Source: Neisseria flavescens
GTDB taxonomy: Bacteria; Pseudomonadota; Gammaproteobacteria; Burkholderiales; Neisseriaceae
DNA length: 64,000 nt
NCBI RefSeq assembly: GCF_005221285.1
Contig: NZ_CP039886.1
Span: forward strand, 124,001 to 188,000
Direction: 5' to 3'
The notes beneath the pieces were generated by a model, which saw only the letters and a list, made by a program, of their open reading frames with translations, did no database searches and was not told the origin of the DNA. A program made the position numbers and the translations under genes. This document shows positions 39,838 to 49,977 of this stretch, piece by piece. The number at the start of each line of letters is the position of its first letter. Position 1 is the first letter of the stretch.

Positions 39838-41838
39838 ATGGCTTATCAAGTTCTTGCACGAAAATGGCGCCCGAAAACCTTTGCCGATTTGGTCGGTCAG
39901 GAACACGTCGTCAAAGCCCTGCGCAACGCGCTGGACGAAGGTCGTCTGCACCATGCCTATCTGCTGACAGGAACGCGCGGTGTGGGCAAGACCACGATTG
40001 CCAGGATTTTGGCCAAGAGCTTGAACTGCGAAAATGCCGTGCATGGCGAGCCATGCGGTCAGTGTGAAAGCTGTACGCAAATCGACAGCGGCCGTTATGT
40101 GGATTTATTGGAAATCGACGCGGCATCGAATACCGGTATCGACAATATCCGCGAAGTGTTGGAAAACGCCCAATACGCGCCGACTGCAGGTAAATACAAA
40201 GTCTATATCATCGACGAAGTGCATATGCTTTCCAAAAGCGCGTTCAATGCCATGCTGAAGACTTTGGAAGAGCCGCCTGAGCACGTTAAATTCATTTTGG
40301 CGACCACCGATCCGCACAAAGTCCCCATTACTGTATTGAGCCGTTGTTTGCAGTTTGTTTTGCGCAACATGACAACCCAACAGGTTGCCGAGCATTTGGC
40401 ACATGTCTTGGATCGTGAAAACGTTCCTTATCAGCCGCAGGCTTTGCAGCTTTTAGGACGTGCCGCCGCCGGCTCGATGCGCGATGCGTTGAGCCTTTTG
40501 GATCAGGCGATTGCCATGGGTTCGGGTAAAGTTGCCGAACAAGATGTCCGCCAGATGATCGGAGCAGTTGATAAACAATACTTGTTTGAATTGCTTGAAG
40601 GAATCATCAATCAAAACGGTGAGGCCTTGCTGGAAAAAGCTCAGGAAATGTCCGCCAGAGCGATTGGTTTTGACAGCGCATTGGCAGAATTGGCCATGCT
40701 GTTGCAGCGTTTGGCTTTGATTCAAACCATTCCTTCCGCCTTGGCAAATGACGACCCTGAGCGTGAAACTTTGTTGCGATTAAGTCAGGCTTTAAGTGGC
40801 GAGCAGATTCAGCTTTATTATCAATGTGCTATTCACGGTAAACAGGATTTGCCGCTGGCTCCGGACGAGTATGCCGGTTTTGTCATGACGCTTTTGCGCA
40901 TGCTTGCATTTGCGCCATTGGCCGCTTCGGGTTGCGATACGCAAAGTCAGATTGAACACACGGATTTGCATTCCGATCATCAGAAAGCTGAGGCCGAAAA
41001 AAAGCCTTTTCAGCTGCCGAAATCTGAGCCGATAGCAGCACCGGCGGTTGAGAAAGAGGCTGTTCCGAGCAAACAGGATGCCGTTGAAAGGCCGTCTGAA
41101 GAAACTATTCAGTCTGCTCAACAACAGGCGGATGTACCGCCTTGGGAGGAAATGCCGAGCCAAGTATCGGCTGAGCCGCCTCAAACTCAAGCGGCGCAGA
41201 TACAAGAAGCAGTGGAGCCATTGCCTGTTGCAAAAGTTCAGACGGCCTTTGAGCCGGAAGAATATCCGCACATGGATGAGGAAATTCCGCCTCCGTTTTT
41301 TGATGAAGCATATACATATGAAGATTCACACCATACTGATGTGATGGAAGTACCGCAGCCGGTTGCGTCTGCTGAGCCTGAAGAAGAGGAGGGAGATGAA
41401 GAAGAGCTTCAGTTCGCTCCTTTGCCTGAGTTTAAAACTGAGAATTGGCACAGCATTATCGAACGCTTTGCCCGTAAATTAGGCGCGGCGCAGATGTTGG
41501 CGAAAAATGCGGCATGGACGAGTTATGATGCGGAAGCAGGTTTAATCATGCTGTCGTTGACGGATGAGGCCAAAGCGACTGCCAATAAAGAGCGCTTGGA
41601 TAAAATCTGCCAGACGTTGAGCGAGGCCTACCATCTTGGCAATTTAAGGCTGCAAACCGAGCCTTGGCAGGATGATAAAGGCTGGGAAACGCCGGTTATG
41701 CGCCGCAAACGTATTCAAGAAGAAGGGCGGCAGCAGGCGCAAGATTTGCTGGAAGCGGATACAACGGCGCAGAAAATCTTGCAAGCCTTTGAAGCACAAT
41801 GGCTGCCGGATTCTTTAGAGCTGGCAGGACATTCTTAA
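39838..41838 (+). CDS. dnaX: DNA polymerase III tau subunit (possibly also gamma by frameshift)
   Basis: 666 residues; clamp-loader ATPase and replisome organiser. Walker A GTRGVGKTTIA (about 42-52), the zinc module CGQCESC, DEVHMLSKSAFNAMLKTLEE and sensor 1 LATTDPHK are present. Domains I-III end near residue 365, followed by a long Pro/Glu/Gln-rich linker and the C-terminal tau domain (from about 525). At codons 387-389 lies A AAA AAG (40998-41004), the E. coli dnaX slippery heptamer in the correct phase. A -1 shift would add seven residues and stop at TGA 41025, giving a 396-residue gamma-like form. ybaB follows, as is common. Confidence 0.97.
   Translation: MAYQVLARKWRPKTFADLVGQEHVVKALRNALDEGRLHHAYLLTGTRGVGKTTIARILAKSLNCENAVHGEPCGQCESCTQIDSGRYVDLLEIDAASNTGIDNIREVLENAQYAPTAGKYKVYIIDEVHMLSKSAFNAMLKTLEEPPEHVKFILATTDPHKVPITVLSRCLQFVLRNMTTQQVAEHLAHVLDRENVPYQPQALQLLGRAAAGSMRDALSLLDQAIAMGSGKVAEQDVRQMIGAVDKQYLFELLEGIINQNGEALLEKAQEMSARAIGFDSALAELAMLLQRLALIQTIPSALANDDPERETLLRLSQALSGEQIQLYYQCAIHGKQDLPLAPDEYAGFVMTLLRMLAFAPLAASGCDTQSQIEHTDLHSDHQKAEAEKKPFQLPKSEPIAAPAVEKEAVPSKQDAVERPSEETIQSAQQQADVPPWEEMPSQVSAEPPQTQAAQIQEAVEPLPVAKVQTAFEPEEYPHMDEEIPPPFFDEAYTYEDSHHTDVMEVPQPVASAEPEEEEGDEEELQFAPLPEFKTENWHSIIERFARKLGAAQMLAKNAAWTSYDAEAGLIMLSLTDEAKATANKERLDKICQTLSEAYHLGNLRLQTEPWQDDKGWETPVMRRKRIQEEGRQQAQDLLEADTTAQKILQAFEAQWLPDSLELAGHS
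40998..41004 (+). promoter_or_regulatory. Putative programmed -1 frameshift site in dnaX
   Basis: A AAA AAG in the zero frame, preceded by GAGG (possible internal Shine-Dalgarno stimulator) and followed by GCTGC...GCAGC (41013-41039), a possible weak stem. The -1 frame stops after seven codons. Confidence 0.6.
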
Positions 41839-41851
41839 AATACTGATATAC

Positions 41852-41890
41852 AAGGCCGTCTGAAAGGCAATAGTGTTTTCAGACGGCATG
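41852..41890 (+). terminator. Uptake-sequence inverted pair between dnaX and ybaB
   Basis: AAGGCCGTCTGAAA with a downstream TTTCAGACGGCATG; the right copy is of the ATGCCGTCTGAA type. Terminator strength uncertain. Confidence 0.5.
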
Positions 41891-41927
41891 AGTGAAACCC
41901 ATTTATTCAAACCCATAGGAGTAAAAC

Positions 41928-42263
41928 ATGTTCGGAAAAGCCGGATTAGGCGGCCTGATGAAACAGGCTCAACAAATGCAGGAAAACATGAAAAAGGCAC
42001 AAGCCAAGCTGGCTGAAACTGAAGTTGAAGGCGAAGCAGGCAATGGTTTGGTGAAAGTTGTGATGACGTGTTCGCACGTTGTCCGCAAACTTGAAATCAG
42101 CCCTGATTTGATTCAAGAGGCCGCTGATGACAAAGAAATGTTGGAAGATTTGGTATTGGCCGCCATCAATGCCGCTTCTGAAAAAGCCGAAGAAACGACC
42201 AATAAAACCATGGGTGCATTTACCCAAGGTCTGCCTGCCGGTATGGGCGACTTCTTCCGTTGA
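41928..42263 (+). CDS. ybaB: YbaB/EbfC nucleoid-associated protein
   Basis: 111 residues; small DNA-binding protein that typically follows dna[21 protein letters not shown] at the start, the [20 protein letters not shown] strand and the C-terminal PAGMGDFF fit the family. RBS AGGAG lies upstream. Confidence 0.95.
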   Translation: MFGKAGLGGLMKQAQQMQENMKKAQAKLAETEVEGEAGNGLVKVVMTCSHVVRKLEISPDLIQEAADDKEMLEDLVLAAINAASEKAEETTNKTMGAFTQGLPAGMGDFFR

Positions 42264-42276
42264 TTTAAAAACAAAT

Positions 42277-42321
42277 AAAAGGCCGTCTGAAGCCAGATTT
42301 GGGTTTCAGACGGCCTTTTTT
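42277..42321 (+). terminator. Terminator after ybaB
   Basis: AAAAGGCCGTCTGAAGCC pairs with GGTTTCAGACGGCCTTTTTT across AGATTTG. Confidence 0.85.
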
Positions 42322-42383
42322 CTTATGAGAATTCAGAGCTTTCTTTGGGAAAGAACAATCGTTCCTTATTCTTATTGATGTAA

Positions 42384-42413
42384 AAAAGCCTGAACAGAAG
42401 TTCAGGCTTTTTA
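42384..42413 (-). terminator. Terminator of tRNA-Asn
   Basis: AAAAAGCCTGAAC and GTTCAGGCTTTTT pair across AGAA; on the minus strand it follows the tRNA with a T run. Symmetric, so it can also act on plus-strand transcripts. Confidence 0.85.
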
Positions 42414-42417
42414 AATT

Positions 42418-42493
42418 TGGCTCCCCGACCTGGGCTCGAACCAGGGACCTGCGGATTAACAGTCCGTCGCTCTACCGACTGAGCTATCGGGGA
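42418..42493 (-). tRNA. tRNA-Asn (GTT anticodon)
   Basis: A 76-nt cloverleaf on the minus strand: TCCCCGA acceptor, anticodon loop CTGTTAA, GGTTCGAGCC in the T-arm, encoded CCA. Stands alone, with its own terminator. Confidence 0.96.
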
Positions 42494-42632
42494 ATGGGGC
42501 GTATTATAATGGCTGGAAAAAATGTGTCAATCAATATTTTTAAGAAAATGGTACAAAATATTTCAAATATTTGAATGTTAAAAATATTTTGTAATCAAGT
42601 TTCACATGCTTCCCAGCCGTTTCAGACGGCCT

Positions 42633-43124
42633 TTAGTATTTGGCGTTAACCAATTTGCCGTTTTGGAACACTTGCTGCTGCATTACCGTACCGTTGTAAG
42701 CGTAAGTGGTCAGCGAGCCGTTGCTTGGCGTGGCACGGAACTGCATCAGTTGGTTGCGGCTGAGGACGTAGGGGTCTGTGCGTTTTTGGCTGTTGTCGCT
42801 GTAAAAGTCTTGGACGACATATTCGTTGTTGCGTTTGCTGATCAGTTGGCGATGGAAGCCGCCTTTGACTGCGCTGTTGCTGGGTGTGCCGTGTGCATCA
42901 AAGTAGGTCACGATTTGTTCTTCTGAGATACGGATGCCGTCTGAATCCGTGCCTTTGGTGGTTTTGGTTTTATCCAAGCCGACAGGGATGTTGATGGACG
43001 TACCCAAGCCGACATGGCGGCCGATGCTGGTGCCGACACCTAAACCGACGGAAACACCGGGCGTGCCGACTGTACATGCGCTGAGTGAAGCGGCCAAAAG
43101 TGCAGGTAAGAGAACTTTTTTCAT
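42633..43124 (-). CDS. Hypothetical lipoprotein
   Basis: 163 residues. Signal peptide with lipobox LSAC (Cys about 17), then a glycine-rich stretch GVSVGLGVGTSIGRHVGLGT, and a C-terminal domain with EQIVTYFDAHGTPSNSAVKG and NGTVMQQQVFQNGKLVNAKY. Conserved-looking in style, but no function is recognised; it is likely an envelope lipoprotein. Contains an uptake sequence of the ATGCCGTCTGAA type at about 42935. Confidence 0.85.
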   Translation of the reverse strand: MKKVLLPALLAASLSACTVGTPGVSVGLGVGTSIGRHVGLGTSINIPVGLDKTKTTKGTDSDGIRISEEQIVTYFDAHGTPSNSAVKGGFHRQLISKRNNEYVVQDFYSDNSQKRTDPYVLSRNQLMQFRATPSNGSLTTYAYNGTVMQQQVFQNGKLVNAKY

Positions 43125-43304
43125 AATGTATATCCTTGTAATAAGAAATGTTTGTAATGTGGGAAGTATAGTATTTTTGCGGTGTGGCTGGTGTTAGTAT
43201 TGGTAAAAGGGCGCAAGGCCGTCTGAAAAACAAGATAGAAACGAATATATCATTCTGGTGTAGAATGTGCCGAAATAATGATTTAATAAGAATGTGAATG
43301 AATC

Positions 43305-44156
43305 ATGAAAACTTTGAAATTTACGAAGATGCACGGCTTGGGCAATGATTTTATGGTGGTCAATGCCATCAATCAGGACTTTGATCCGTTGGCTGCGCCG
43401 CTTGCCCAATGGGCAGACCGCTATCGCGGCGTGGGTTTTGATCAGTTTTTGGTAGTGGAGAAGCCTTCTTCTGATGCGGTCGATTTTCGGTACCGCATTT
43501 TCAATGCCGATGGTCGGGAAGTAGAGCAGTGCGGCAATGGCGCGCGTTGTTTTGCGCGTTTTGTCGCGGATAAGGGTTTGACGGATAAAACGGAAATTTT
43601 GGTCGAAACAGCCAAAGGGATTATTGTGCCGAAGCTGTTGGATAACGGTTTGGTTACCGTCAATATGGGTAAACCGCGTTTCATGCCGTCTGAAATTCCG
43701 TTTGTGCCTGCGCATGGTGAAAATGAAGATGCGCTGACACATATTGTTTTAGTCGGTTTGGAATCTGTACCGGTAAGCTGCGTGAATATGGGTAATCCGC
43801 ATGCGGTGATTTTGGTTGATGATGTTGAAACCGCGCCGGTGGAGCATTGGGGCGGCGTTATTGAATCTCACGAGCAGTTTCCTGAACGGGTTAATGTCGG
43901 CTTTTTACAGGTTGAAGATGAATTGTCAGTCCGCCTGCGCGTGTTTGAACGCGGAGTGGGGGAAACTCAGGCTTGCGGCACTGGAGCGTGTGCTGCCGTG
44001 GTGGCAGGCGTGCGCAATGGCTTGCTGAAAGCGGGTGCGCCTGTGCGTGTTACTCTGCCTGGCGGCGAATTGTTTATCAGTTGGGAAGAAGGCGGCGATG
44101 TGCAAATGACCGGCCCTGCTGAAACCGTTTTTGAAGGCGAGTTGCAGTATTCATGA
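43305..44156 (+). CDS. dapF: Diaminopimelate epimerase
   Basis: 283 residues; converts LL- to meso-diaminopimelate for lysine and peptidoglycan. The two catalytic cysteines are in [13 protein letters not shown] (about 72-84) and [13 protein letters not shown]. The start [16 protein letters not shown] is canonical. It overlaps the next gene by ATGA. Confidence 0.98.
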   Translation: MKTLKFTKMHGLGNDFMVVNAINQDFDPLAAPLAQWADRYRGVGFDQFLVVEKPSSDAVDFRYRIFNADGREVEQCGNGARCFARFVADKGLTDKTEILVETAKGIIVPKLLDNGLVTVNMGKPRFMPSEIPFVPAHGENEDALTHIVLVGLESVPVSCVNMGNPHAVILVDDVETAPVEHWGGVIESHEQFPERVNVGFLQVEDELSVRLRVFERGVGETQACGTGACAAVVAGVRNGLLKAGAPVRVTLPGGELFISWEEGGDVQMTGPAETVFEGELQYS

Positions 44157-44755
44157 TGGTTTCTTTGGATTTTTGGTTTGCCGTCGCGTATGCTGCGGTA
44201 TCGTTGGCGTTTATTTTTCGCGCGCAGCGGTTTCAATGGCTTTGGGCTGCGGTGTTGTTGTGGCTGGGAATTTCGGCACTGGGCGCGCGCTTGTTGCCCG
44301 GAATGTGGGGCTTTACGCATACAGGCCCTTTGTTCATCCCTCATTTTTATCTGACAATCGCCAGTATTTTCTTCTTTATTGATGACTGCAGTAAAACGGA
44401 AGACAAAAAGTTTTGGTCGGCAGGCGAATATGCCGGTTTGACCTTATTTGCGGTTTCCAATGTCGTCATGACTTTGGCTTTTGTTTTCTTGGTAGGCGTG
44501 GTTTATTTCATCTTGCCATTGGCAGGCGCGGTTTTTGCATGGGCGGCCTTGCTGAAAATTTATGCCTTGAAACCGATTTATTGGTTTGTTTTGCAAGGCG
44601 TGTTGATGCTGGTGTTTTATCTGCACCGTGTGGTCGTGTGCAAGCAGTCGGCGACTTTGTTTAGTGCCACTCAGCTGCAAATGGGTTGGCTGGTTGCGGT
44701 TGTCATGCAGGCTGTGGTTGCCATGGCTTTGATTTTTGAACGGGGTGGGTATTAA
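44153..44755 (+). CDS. Hypothetical multi-pass membrane protein
   Basis: 200 residues with about six to seven hydrophobic helices and short loops, inner-membrane. No motif is recognised. The start ATG overlaps the dapF stop, so the two genes are translationally coupled; a second ATG follows immediately. Function unknown. Confidence 0.8.
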   Translation: MMVSLDFWFAVAYAAVSLAFIFRAQRFQWLWAAVLLWLGISALGARLLPGMWGFTHTGPLFIPHFYLTIASIFFFIDDCSKTEDKKFWSAGEYAGLTLFAVSNVVMTLAFVFLVGVVYFILPLAGAVFAWAALLKIYALKPIYWFVLQGVLMLVFYLHRVVVCKQSATLFSATQLQMGWLVAVVMQAVVAMALIFERGGY

Positions 44756-44860
44756 TTTATCCAAACTAAAAGTTATAACGAAAGAAATTTTCGGTATTGG
44801 TTTTTCAGACGGCCTGAGTTTAATATGCAGGCTATATCACATCTAAATCTGGAGCAGGAA

Positions 44861-45793
44861 ATGAAAATTGCAAATAATATTACTGAGCTGATCGGCAACA
44901 CGCCTTTGGTGAAATTGAACCGTCTGACTGAAGGTTTGAAAGCGCAAATCGCCGTTAAACTTGAATTTTTCAATCCGGGCAGCAGCGTGAAAGACCGTAT
45001 TGCCGAAGCCATGATTGAAGCGGCGGAGCAGGCCGGTAAAATCAATAAAGATACCGTTATCGTTGAGGCGACCAGCGGCAATACCGGTATCGGTTTGGCA
45101 ATGGTGTGTGCGGCCCGCGGTTATAAATTGGCGATTACTATGCCTGAAAGCATGAGTAAAGAACGCAAAATGCTGTTGCGTGCATTCGGTGCAGAGCTGA
45201 TTTTGACACCGGCAGCCGAAGGTATGGCAGGCGCTATCGCTAAAGCCCAATCTTTGGTGGACGAACATCCAGATACTTACTTTATGCCGCGCCAATTTGA
45301 TAACGAGGCCAATCCTGAAGTTCACCGCAAAACCACTGCCGAAGAAATTTGGCGTGATACAGACGGCCAAGTTGATATTTTCGTGGCCGGTGTGGGTACT
45401 GGCGGTACGATTACCGGCGTGGGCGAAGTATTGAAAAAATACAAACCCGAAGTTCAAATCGTGGCTGTCGAGCCTGAAGCCTCCCCGGTATTGAGTGGTG
45501 GTGAAAAAGGCCCACATCCGATTCAAGGTTTGGGCGCAGGCTTTATCCCTAGCATTTTGAATACGACTGTTTACGACAGCATTGTCAAAGCACCTAACGA
45601 AGCATCGTTTGAAACTGCGCGCGCTATGGCTGAAAAAGAAGGCATTTTGGTAGGTATTTCTTCCGGTGCCGCGGTATGGAGTGCATTGCAATTGGCTAAA
45701 AAACCTGAAAACGAAGGCAAGCTGATTGTTGTCTTGTTGCCATCATATGGCGAACGCTATCTTTCTACGCCTCTGTTTGCCGATTTGGCATAA
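44861..45793 (+). CDS. cysK: Cysteine synthase A (O-acetylserine sulfhydrylase)
   Basis: 310 residues; PLP enzyme making cysteine from O-acetylserine and sulphide. The PLP lysine is in [14 protein letters not shown] (about 42), the substrate loop is [13 protein letters not shown], and the phosphate loop is [13 protein letters not shown]. Start [20 protein letters not shown] with GGAGCAGGAA upstream is preferred to the earlier ATG at 44825. Confidence 0.97.
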   Translation: MKIANNITELIGNTPLVKLNRLTEGLKAQIAVKLEFFNPGSSVKDRIAEAMIEAAEQAGKINKDTVIVEATSGNTGIGLAMVCAARGYKLAITMPESMSKERKMLLRAFGAELILTPAAEGMAGAIAKAQSLVDEHPDTYFMPRQFDNEANPEVHRKTTAEEIWRDTDGQVDIFVAGVGTGGTITGVGEVLKKYKPEVQIVAVEPEASPVLSGGEKGPHPIQGLGAGFIPSILNTTVYDSIVKAPNEASFETARAMAEKEGILVGISSGAAVWSALQLAKKPENEGKLIVVLLPSYGERYLSTPLFADLA

Positions 45794-45808
45794 TATAGGA
45801 TTGTTGTT

Positions 45809-45836
45809 AAAAGGCCGTTTTCAGACGGCCTTTTTT
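45809..45836 (+). terminator. Terminator after cysK
   Basis: AAAAGGCCGT and ACGGCCTTTT pair across TTTCAG, then T run; one arm is a truncated uptake sequence. Confidence 0.85.
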
Positions 45837-45947
45837 GCGTATGGGCTTGAGATATCGTATGAAATCTGTTGTAATTCAGTTAATGAGCTTTGAATACCGT
45901 TATTCAAAAGTTGGTTTCTTCAACGAATCATGCTTATAATGCGCATT

Positions 45948-46448
45948 ATGAAAAAATACATTCTTCCTATCCTTGCTGTGGCAGCACTTGCCGGTTGTGA
46001 ATCGATTTATGTTCCAACATTGAAAGAAGTGCCAGTTCGACCAACCAATGTCAAGAAACCTGAGGCTGATTCACAATTTTCGGCTACCGGTTATCATTTG
46101 GCTTCTTCGCATTGGGTAGATGTTTCCAAGATTCATGATGAAGCACGTCGCTTGAATACCCAAGTGAGCCAAGGTAATCTGACCAAAGTTCAGGCTGCCC
46201 AATATTTGAACCGTTTCCGTATTCAACAAGTGGGACGCAACTCTGTCGATGACAGTATGTACGAAGTTTATCTGCGTTCCGCCGTTGACAGCCAACGTGG
46301 TGAAATTACTACCGAGCAATCCAAACAGTACATCCAAGGTGCTTTGCGCGGTTGGCAGCAACGTTGGAAAAACATGGATACCAAACCAAGCAATCCTGCG
46401 TTTACCAACTTCCTGATGGAAGTTATGGATATGCAGCCTTTGAAATAA
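45948..46448 (+). CDS. Hypothetical lipoprotein
   Basis: 166 residues. Signal peptide MKKYILPILAVAALAGCE with lipobox LAGC; the mature part is helical and Gln-rich (KVQAAQYLNRFRIQQVGR and QSKQYIQGALRGWQQRW). Start MKKY is chosen over two upstream in-frame ATGs, since it gives a clean signal peptide. No function is recognised; probably an envelope lipoprotein. Confidence 0.82.
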   Translation: MKKYILPILAVAALAGCESIYVPTLKEVPVRPTNVKKPEADSQFSATGYHLASSHWVDVSKIHDEARRLNTQVSQGNLTKVQAAQYLNRFRIQQVGRNSVDDSMYEVYLRSAVDSQRGEITTEQSKQYIQGALRGWQQRWKNMDTKPSNPAFTNFLMEVMDMQPLK

Positions 46449-46463
46449 AAAAGTCATAAACCG

Positions 46464-46496
46464 AGAAGGCCGTCTGAATATTCAGACGGCCTTCTT
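46464..46496. terminator. Bidirectional uptake-sequence terminator
   Basis: AGAAGGCCGTCTGAA and TTCAGACGGCCTTCT form a 15-bp stem around TA between the convergent lipoprotein gene and the DUF1232 gene. Confidence 0.8.
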
Positions 46497-46532
46497 CTTA
46501 TATTTATATATGTGTAGTCGAATTGTATCCAA

Positions 46533-46916
46533 TTAAGAACCAAACAGCTTATCAGCCGCCTGTCGGGCTTTTTCTTGAATATCTTCGGTCAGATAGTTTT
46601 TCATTTGAGAATAAACCAATGCAATGACGGCAATGTCATCGCTGAAGCCAAATGGAATCAGAAGGTCGGGAATGCTGTCGATAGGGCTGAGGAAATAAAC
46701 CAGTGCGCCGACAATAATCATTTTGGCCCGTTTGGGCGTGTGTTCGGATTCCCAAAGGTAATAAAGTGCGTAAAGTTGACGGACGACAGGTTTGCCCAGG
46801 CGGCCGGCAAAGCGTCCGAGTTTTTTCATAAAACCGGATGTGTCCAAGTTTCGACGGCGGAAGGAGGGGATGTAGTCCTCCAGATCGGGTGTGTTTTGAT
46901 GAGGGGAGTGTGTCAT
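46533..46916 (-). CDS. YkvA-family DUF1232 membrane protein
   Basis: 127 residues. The DUF1232 signature is LVYFLSPIDSIPDLLIPFGF followed by SDDIAVIALVYSQMK, preceded by a basic amphipathic stretch. Small membrane-associated protein of unknown function, common in proteobacteria. Confidence 0.88.
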   Translation of the reverse strand: MTHSPHQNTPDLEDYIPSFRRRNLDTSGFMKKLGRFAGRLGKPVVRQLYALYYLWESEHTPKRAKMIIVGALVYFLSPIDSIPDLLIPFGFSDDIAVIALVYSQMKNYLTEDIQEKARQAADKLFGS

Positions 46917-47379
46917 GATGCAGCTTCCTTATAAGGTATGGAAACATTGTTGGTATCGCACTGTATTTTAGTCCATATAGAGATAGATGAAATGTCTTTG
47001 AATGTATAACTATGTAAGAGTAGTGATGATAATGCAACGGTAATAAGTTAAAAATGGCTTATGCCTTTGTAAAGATTAGGTATCAAGAGTGAGAATTTAT
47101 CTCGCAATAGATACAATTCTCAAATCATAATGATGTTATTGTAAGTGCTTTGATGGGGGAGATGGCTTAATTGCAGGAAAGTAACAAAAAAGGCTAGTCG
47201 CGCAAAAAAAAATCTAAGAATGATTGTTTGATTTTATTAGTCTTTTGGTAAAAATCATTAGAGCATTCATAAATTGCACTGTTCAAAATGAGATAAAACA
47301 GGTAAATTATGGTTTATGTAGCTTATTGTAGTGCTGAGCTATAGGTTTTGAGCTGATAATAAATCTAGAGGAACTGACC
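46917..47379. promoter_or_regulatory. Long AT-rich upstream region of the sdh operon
   Basis: About 460 bases with no plausible gene. A perfect inverted repeat TGAGAAT/ATTCTCA with a 19-base centre lies at 47090-47122, followed by AATCATAATGATGTTATT, which is somewhat Fur-box-like. TAATAAAT at about 47355 could be a -10. sdhCDAB expression in Neisseria is iron-responsive through the sRNA NrrF; whether these sites matter is unknown. Confidence 0.4.
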
Positions 47380-47757
47380 ATGTCCGCCAAATCACGCCCG
47401 GTATTTTTGGAAATTCCGAATATCCGATTGCCCATACCGGGGATTGTATCTATTCTTCACCGTATCAGCGGCGTCGGCTTGTTTGTGATGCTGCCTGTTC
47501 TCTTGTATTTCTTCTCTGGAACGCTGGATCGCGAAGCGTCGTTTGAAGCATATCGTTCTGCTATCTCCAATCCGTTTGTGAAGCTGATTCTTATCGGTCT
47601 GTTATGGGCATATCTGCACCACTTTTTGGCCGGTATCCGCTTTCTGTTTTTGGATGTGCATAAAGGCTTGGAATTAAATACTGCCCGTGCTACTGCTAAA
47701 GTTGTATTTGCTTCTGCTTTGATTCTGACCGTCGTTTTGGGAGCTTTGTTATGGTAG
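47380..47757 (+). CDS. sdhC: Succinate dehydrogenase cytochrome b556 subunit
   Basis: 125 residues, three membrane helices; binds haem b and quinone with SdhD. Family motifs are RPVFLEIPNIRLPIPGIVSI, LHRISGVGLF and the haem-ligand region HHFLAGIRFLFLD. AGAGGAA precedes ATG. Its stop overlaps sdhD by 7 bases. Confidence 0.96.
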   Translation: MSAKSRPVFLEIPNIRLPIPGIVSILHRISGVGLFVMLPVLLYFFSGTLDREASFEAYRSAISNPFVKLILIGLLWAYLHHFLAGIRFLFLDVHKGLELNTARATAKVVFASALILTVVLGALLW

Positions 47758-48092
47758 AGCGTAAATTGACAGGTGCGCATTACGGTTTGCGCGATTGGGC
47801 AATGCAACGTGCAACTGCGGTCATCATGTTGGTGTATACCGTGGTTCTTTTGGTTGTTTTGTTTACGTTGCCTAAAGAATATTCGGCATGGCAGGCATTT
47901 TTTGATCAAACTTGGGTGAAAGTATTTACCCAAGTGAGCTTCTTGGCCGTATTCCTGCATGCATGGGTAGGTATCCGCGATTTGTGGATGGACTACATTA
48001 AGCCTTTCGGCCTGCGTTTGTTTTTACAAGTTGCCACCATCGTTTGGTTGGTAGGCTGCTTGGTGTATTCAGTTAAAGTAATTTGGGGGTAA
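47751..48092 (+). CDS. sdhD: Succinate dehydrogenase membrane anchor subunit
   Basis: 113 residues, three membrane helices: [20 protein letters not shown] and the quinone/haem-site stretch [17 protein letters not shown] are typical of SdhD. sdhA follows 2 bases after its stop. Confidence 0.95.
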   Translation: MVERKLTGAHYGLRDWAMQRATAVIMLVYTVVLLVVLFTLPKEYSAWQAFFDQTWVKVFTQVSFLAVFLHAWVGIRDLWMDYIKPFGLRLFLQVATIVWLVGCLVYSVKVIWG

Positions 48093-48094
48093 AT

Positions 48095-49858
48095 ATGGGT
48101 TTTCCTGTTCGCAAGTTTGATGCCGTGATTGTCGGCGGTGGTGGTGCAGGTTTACGCGCAGCCCTCCAATTGTCTAAATCCGGCCTGAATTGTGCCGTTT
48201 TGTCTAAAGTGTTTCCAACCCGTTCTCATACTGTAGCGGCTCAAGGCGGTATTTCTGCTTCATTGGGTAATGTGCAGGAAGACCGTTGGGATTGGCACAT
48301 GTACGATACCGTGAAAGGTTCTGACTGGTTGGGTGACCAAGATGCGATTGAATTTATGTGTCGCGCTGCGCCTGAAGCCGTAATTGAGTTGGAACACATG
48401 GGTATGCCTTTCGACCGTGTGGAAAGCGGTAAAATCTACCAACGTCCTTTCGGTGGCCATACTGCCGAACACGGCAAACGCGCGGTAGAGCGTGCATGTG
48501 CGGTTGCTGACCGTACCGGTCATGCAATGCTGCATACTTTGTACCAACAAAACGTCCGTGCCAATACACAATTCTTTGTGGAATGGACAGCGCAAGATTT
48601 GATTCGTGATGAAAACGGCGACGTAGTCGGTGTAACCGCCATGGAAATGGAAACCGGCGAAGTTTATATTTTCCACGCTAAAGCTGTAATGTTTGCTACT
48701 GGTGGTGGCGGTCGTATTTATGCTTCTTCTACCAATGCTTATATGAATACCGGTGACGGTTTGGGTATTTGTGCCCGTGCAGGTATTCCGTTGGAAGACA
48801 TGGAATTCTGGCAATTCCATCCGACCGGTGTGGCCGGTGCAGGTGTATTGATTACCGAGGGTGTACGCGGTGAGGGCGGTATTCTGCTGAATGCCGATGG
48901 CGAACGCTTTATGGAACGTTACGCTCCAACCGTAAAAGATTTGGCTTCCCGTGACGTGGTTTCCCGTGCGATGGCGATGGAAATCTACGAAGGTCGTGGC
49001 TGTGGTAAAAACAAAGACCACGTATTGCTGAAAATCGACCATATCGGTGCAGAAAAAATTATGGAAAAACTGCCGGGCATCCGCGAGATTTCCATTCAGT
49101 TTGCCGGTATCGACCCGATTAAAGACCCGATTCCTGTTGTGCCGACTACCCACTACATGATGGGCGGTATTCCGACCAACTATCATGGCGAAGTTGTCAT
49201 TCCGCAAGGTGAAGATTACGAAGTGCCTGTAAAAGGTCTGTATGCGGCAGGTGAGTGCGCTTGTGCTTCCGTACACGGTGCGAACCGCTTGGGTACCAAC
49301 TCCCTGCTTGACTTGGTGGTGTTCGGCAAAGCTGCCGGCGACAGTATGATTAAATTCATCAAAGAGCAAAGCGACTGGAAACCTCTGCCTGCTAATGCCG
49401 GTGAGTTGACCCGCCAACGTATCGAGCGTTTGGACAACCAAACCGGCGGCGAAAACGTTGATGCATTGCGTCGCGAACTGCAACGCTCCGTACAACTGCA
49501 CGCCGGTGTGTTCCGTACCGATGAGATTCTGAGCAAAGGCGTTCGAGAAATCATGGAGATTGCCAAGCGTGTAAAACGTACTGAAATCAAAGACAAGAGC
49601 AAAGTATGGAATACCGCGCGTATCGAAGCTTTGGAATTGGATAATCTGATTGAAGTAGCGAAAGCGACTTTGGTGTCCGCCGAAGCGCGTAAAGAATCGC
49701 GTGGTGCACACGCTTCAGACGATCATCCTGAGCGCGATGACGAAAACTGGATGAAACATACCCTGTATCATTCGGACACCAATACCTTGTCTTACAAACC
49801 GGTACACACCAAGCCTTTGAGCGTGGAATACATCAAACCGGCCAAGCGCGTTTATTGA
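48095..49858 (+). CDS. sdhA: Succinate dehydrogenase flavoprotein subunit
   Basis: 587 residues. FAD-binding [18 protein letters not shown] at the N-terminus; the FAD-linked His is in [12 protein letters not shown]; active-site blocks are [20 protein letters not shown] and [19 protein letters not shown]. The start MGFPVRKFD is preferred over an in-frame ATG at 48083 that overlaps sdhD. An uptake-sequence pair lies between it and sdhB. Confidence 0.98.
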   Translation: MGFPVRKFDAVIVGGGGAGLRAALQLSKSGLNCAVLSKVFPTRSHTVAAQGGISASLGNVQEDRWDWHMYDTVKGSDWLGDQDAIEFMCRAAPEAVIELEHMGMPFDRVESGKIYQRPFGGHTAEHGKRAVERACAVADRTGHAMLHTLYQQNVRANTQFFVEWTAQDLIRDENGDVVGVTAMEMETGEVYIFHAKAVMFATGGGGRIYASSTNAYMNTGDGLGICARAGIPLEDMEFWQFHPTGVAGAGVLITEGVRGEGGILLNADGERFMERYAPTVKDLASRDVVSRAMAMEIYEGRGCGKNKDHVLLKIDHIGAEKIMEKLPGIREISIQFAGIDPIKDPIPVVPTTHYMMGGIPTNYHGEVVIPQGEDYEVPVKGLYAAGECACASVHGANRLGTNSLLDLVVFGKAAGDSMIKFIKEQSDWKPLPANAGELTRQRIERLDNQTGGENVDALRRELQRSVQLHAGVFRTDEILSKGVREIMEIAKRVKRTEIKDKSKVWNTARIEALELDNLIEVAKATLVSAEARKESRGAHASDDHPERDDENWMKHTLYHSDTNTLSYKPVHTKPLSVEYIKPAKRVY

Positions 49859-49862
49859 TGCC

Positions 49863-49898
49863 TTTTCAGACGGCCTTTACCTCAAAGGCCGTCTGAAA
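49863..49898 (+). repeat. Inverted uptake-sequence pair between sdhA and sdhB
   Basis: TTTTCAGACGGCC and GGCCGTCTGAAA pair around TTTACCTCAAA. Placed inside the operon; it may attenuate transcription or only serve uptake. Confidence 0.7.
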
Positions 49899-49977
49899 CC
49901 TAACCATACCCACATTGAACTGCTTGAATTCATAATACAAAATCATTGGGCAGTTGATGAGAAAAGGAACACTTCTC

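Noticed and set aside
44825..44860. Longer N-terminus for cysK (and similar upstream ATGs for sdhA, sdhB, gltA, sucC, ilvE, lapA, lapB)
   Set aside because: The later start matches the conserved family N-terminus and generally has the better ribosome-binding site.
48260..49711. 483-codon minus-strand frame opposite sdhA
   Set aside because: Antisense shadow of a clear sdhA; no start signals or family match. Same reasoning for frames opposite lpxL, metK, lpdA, sucB and lapB.
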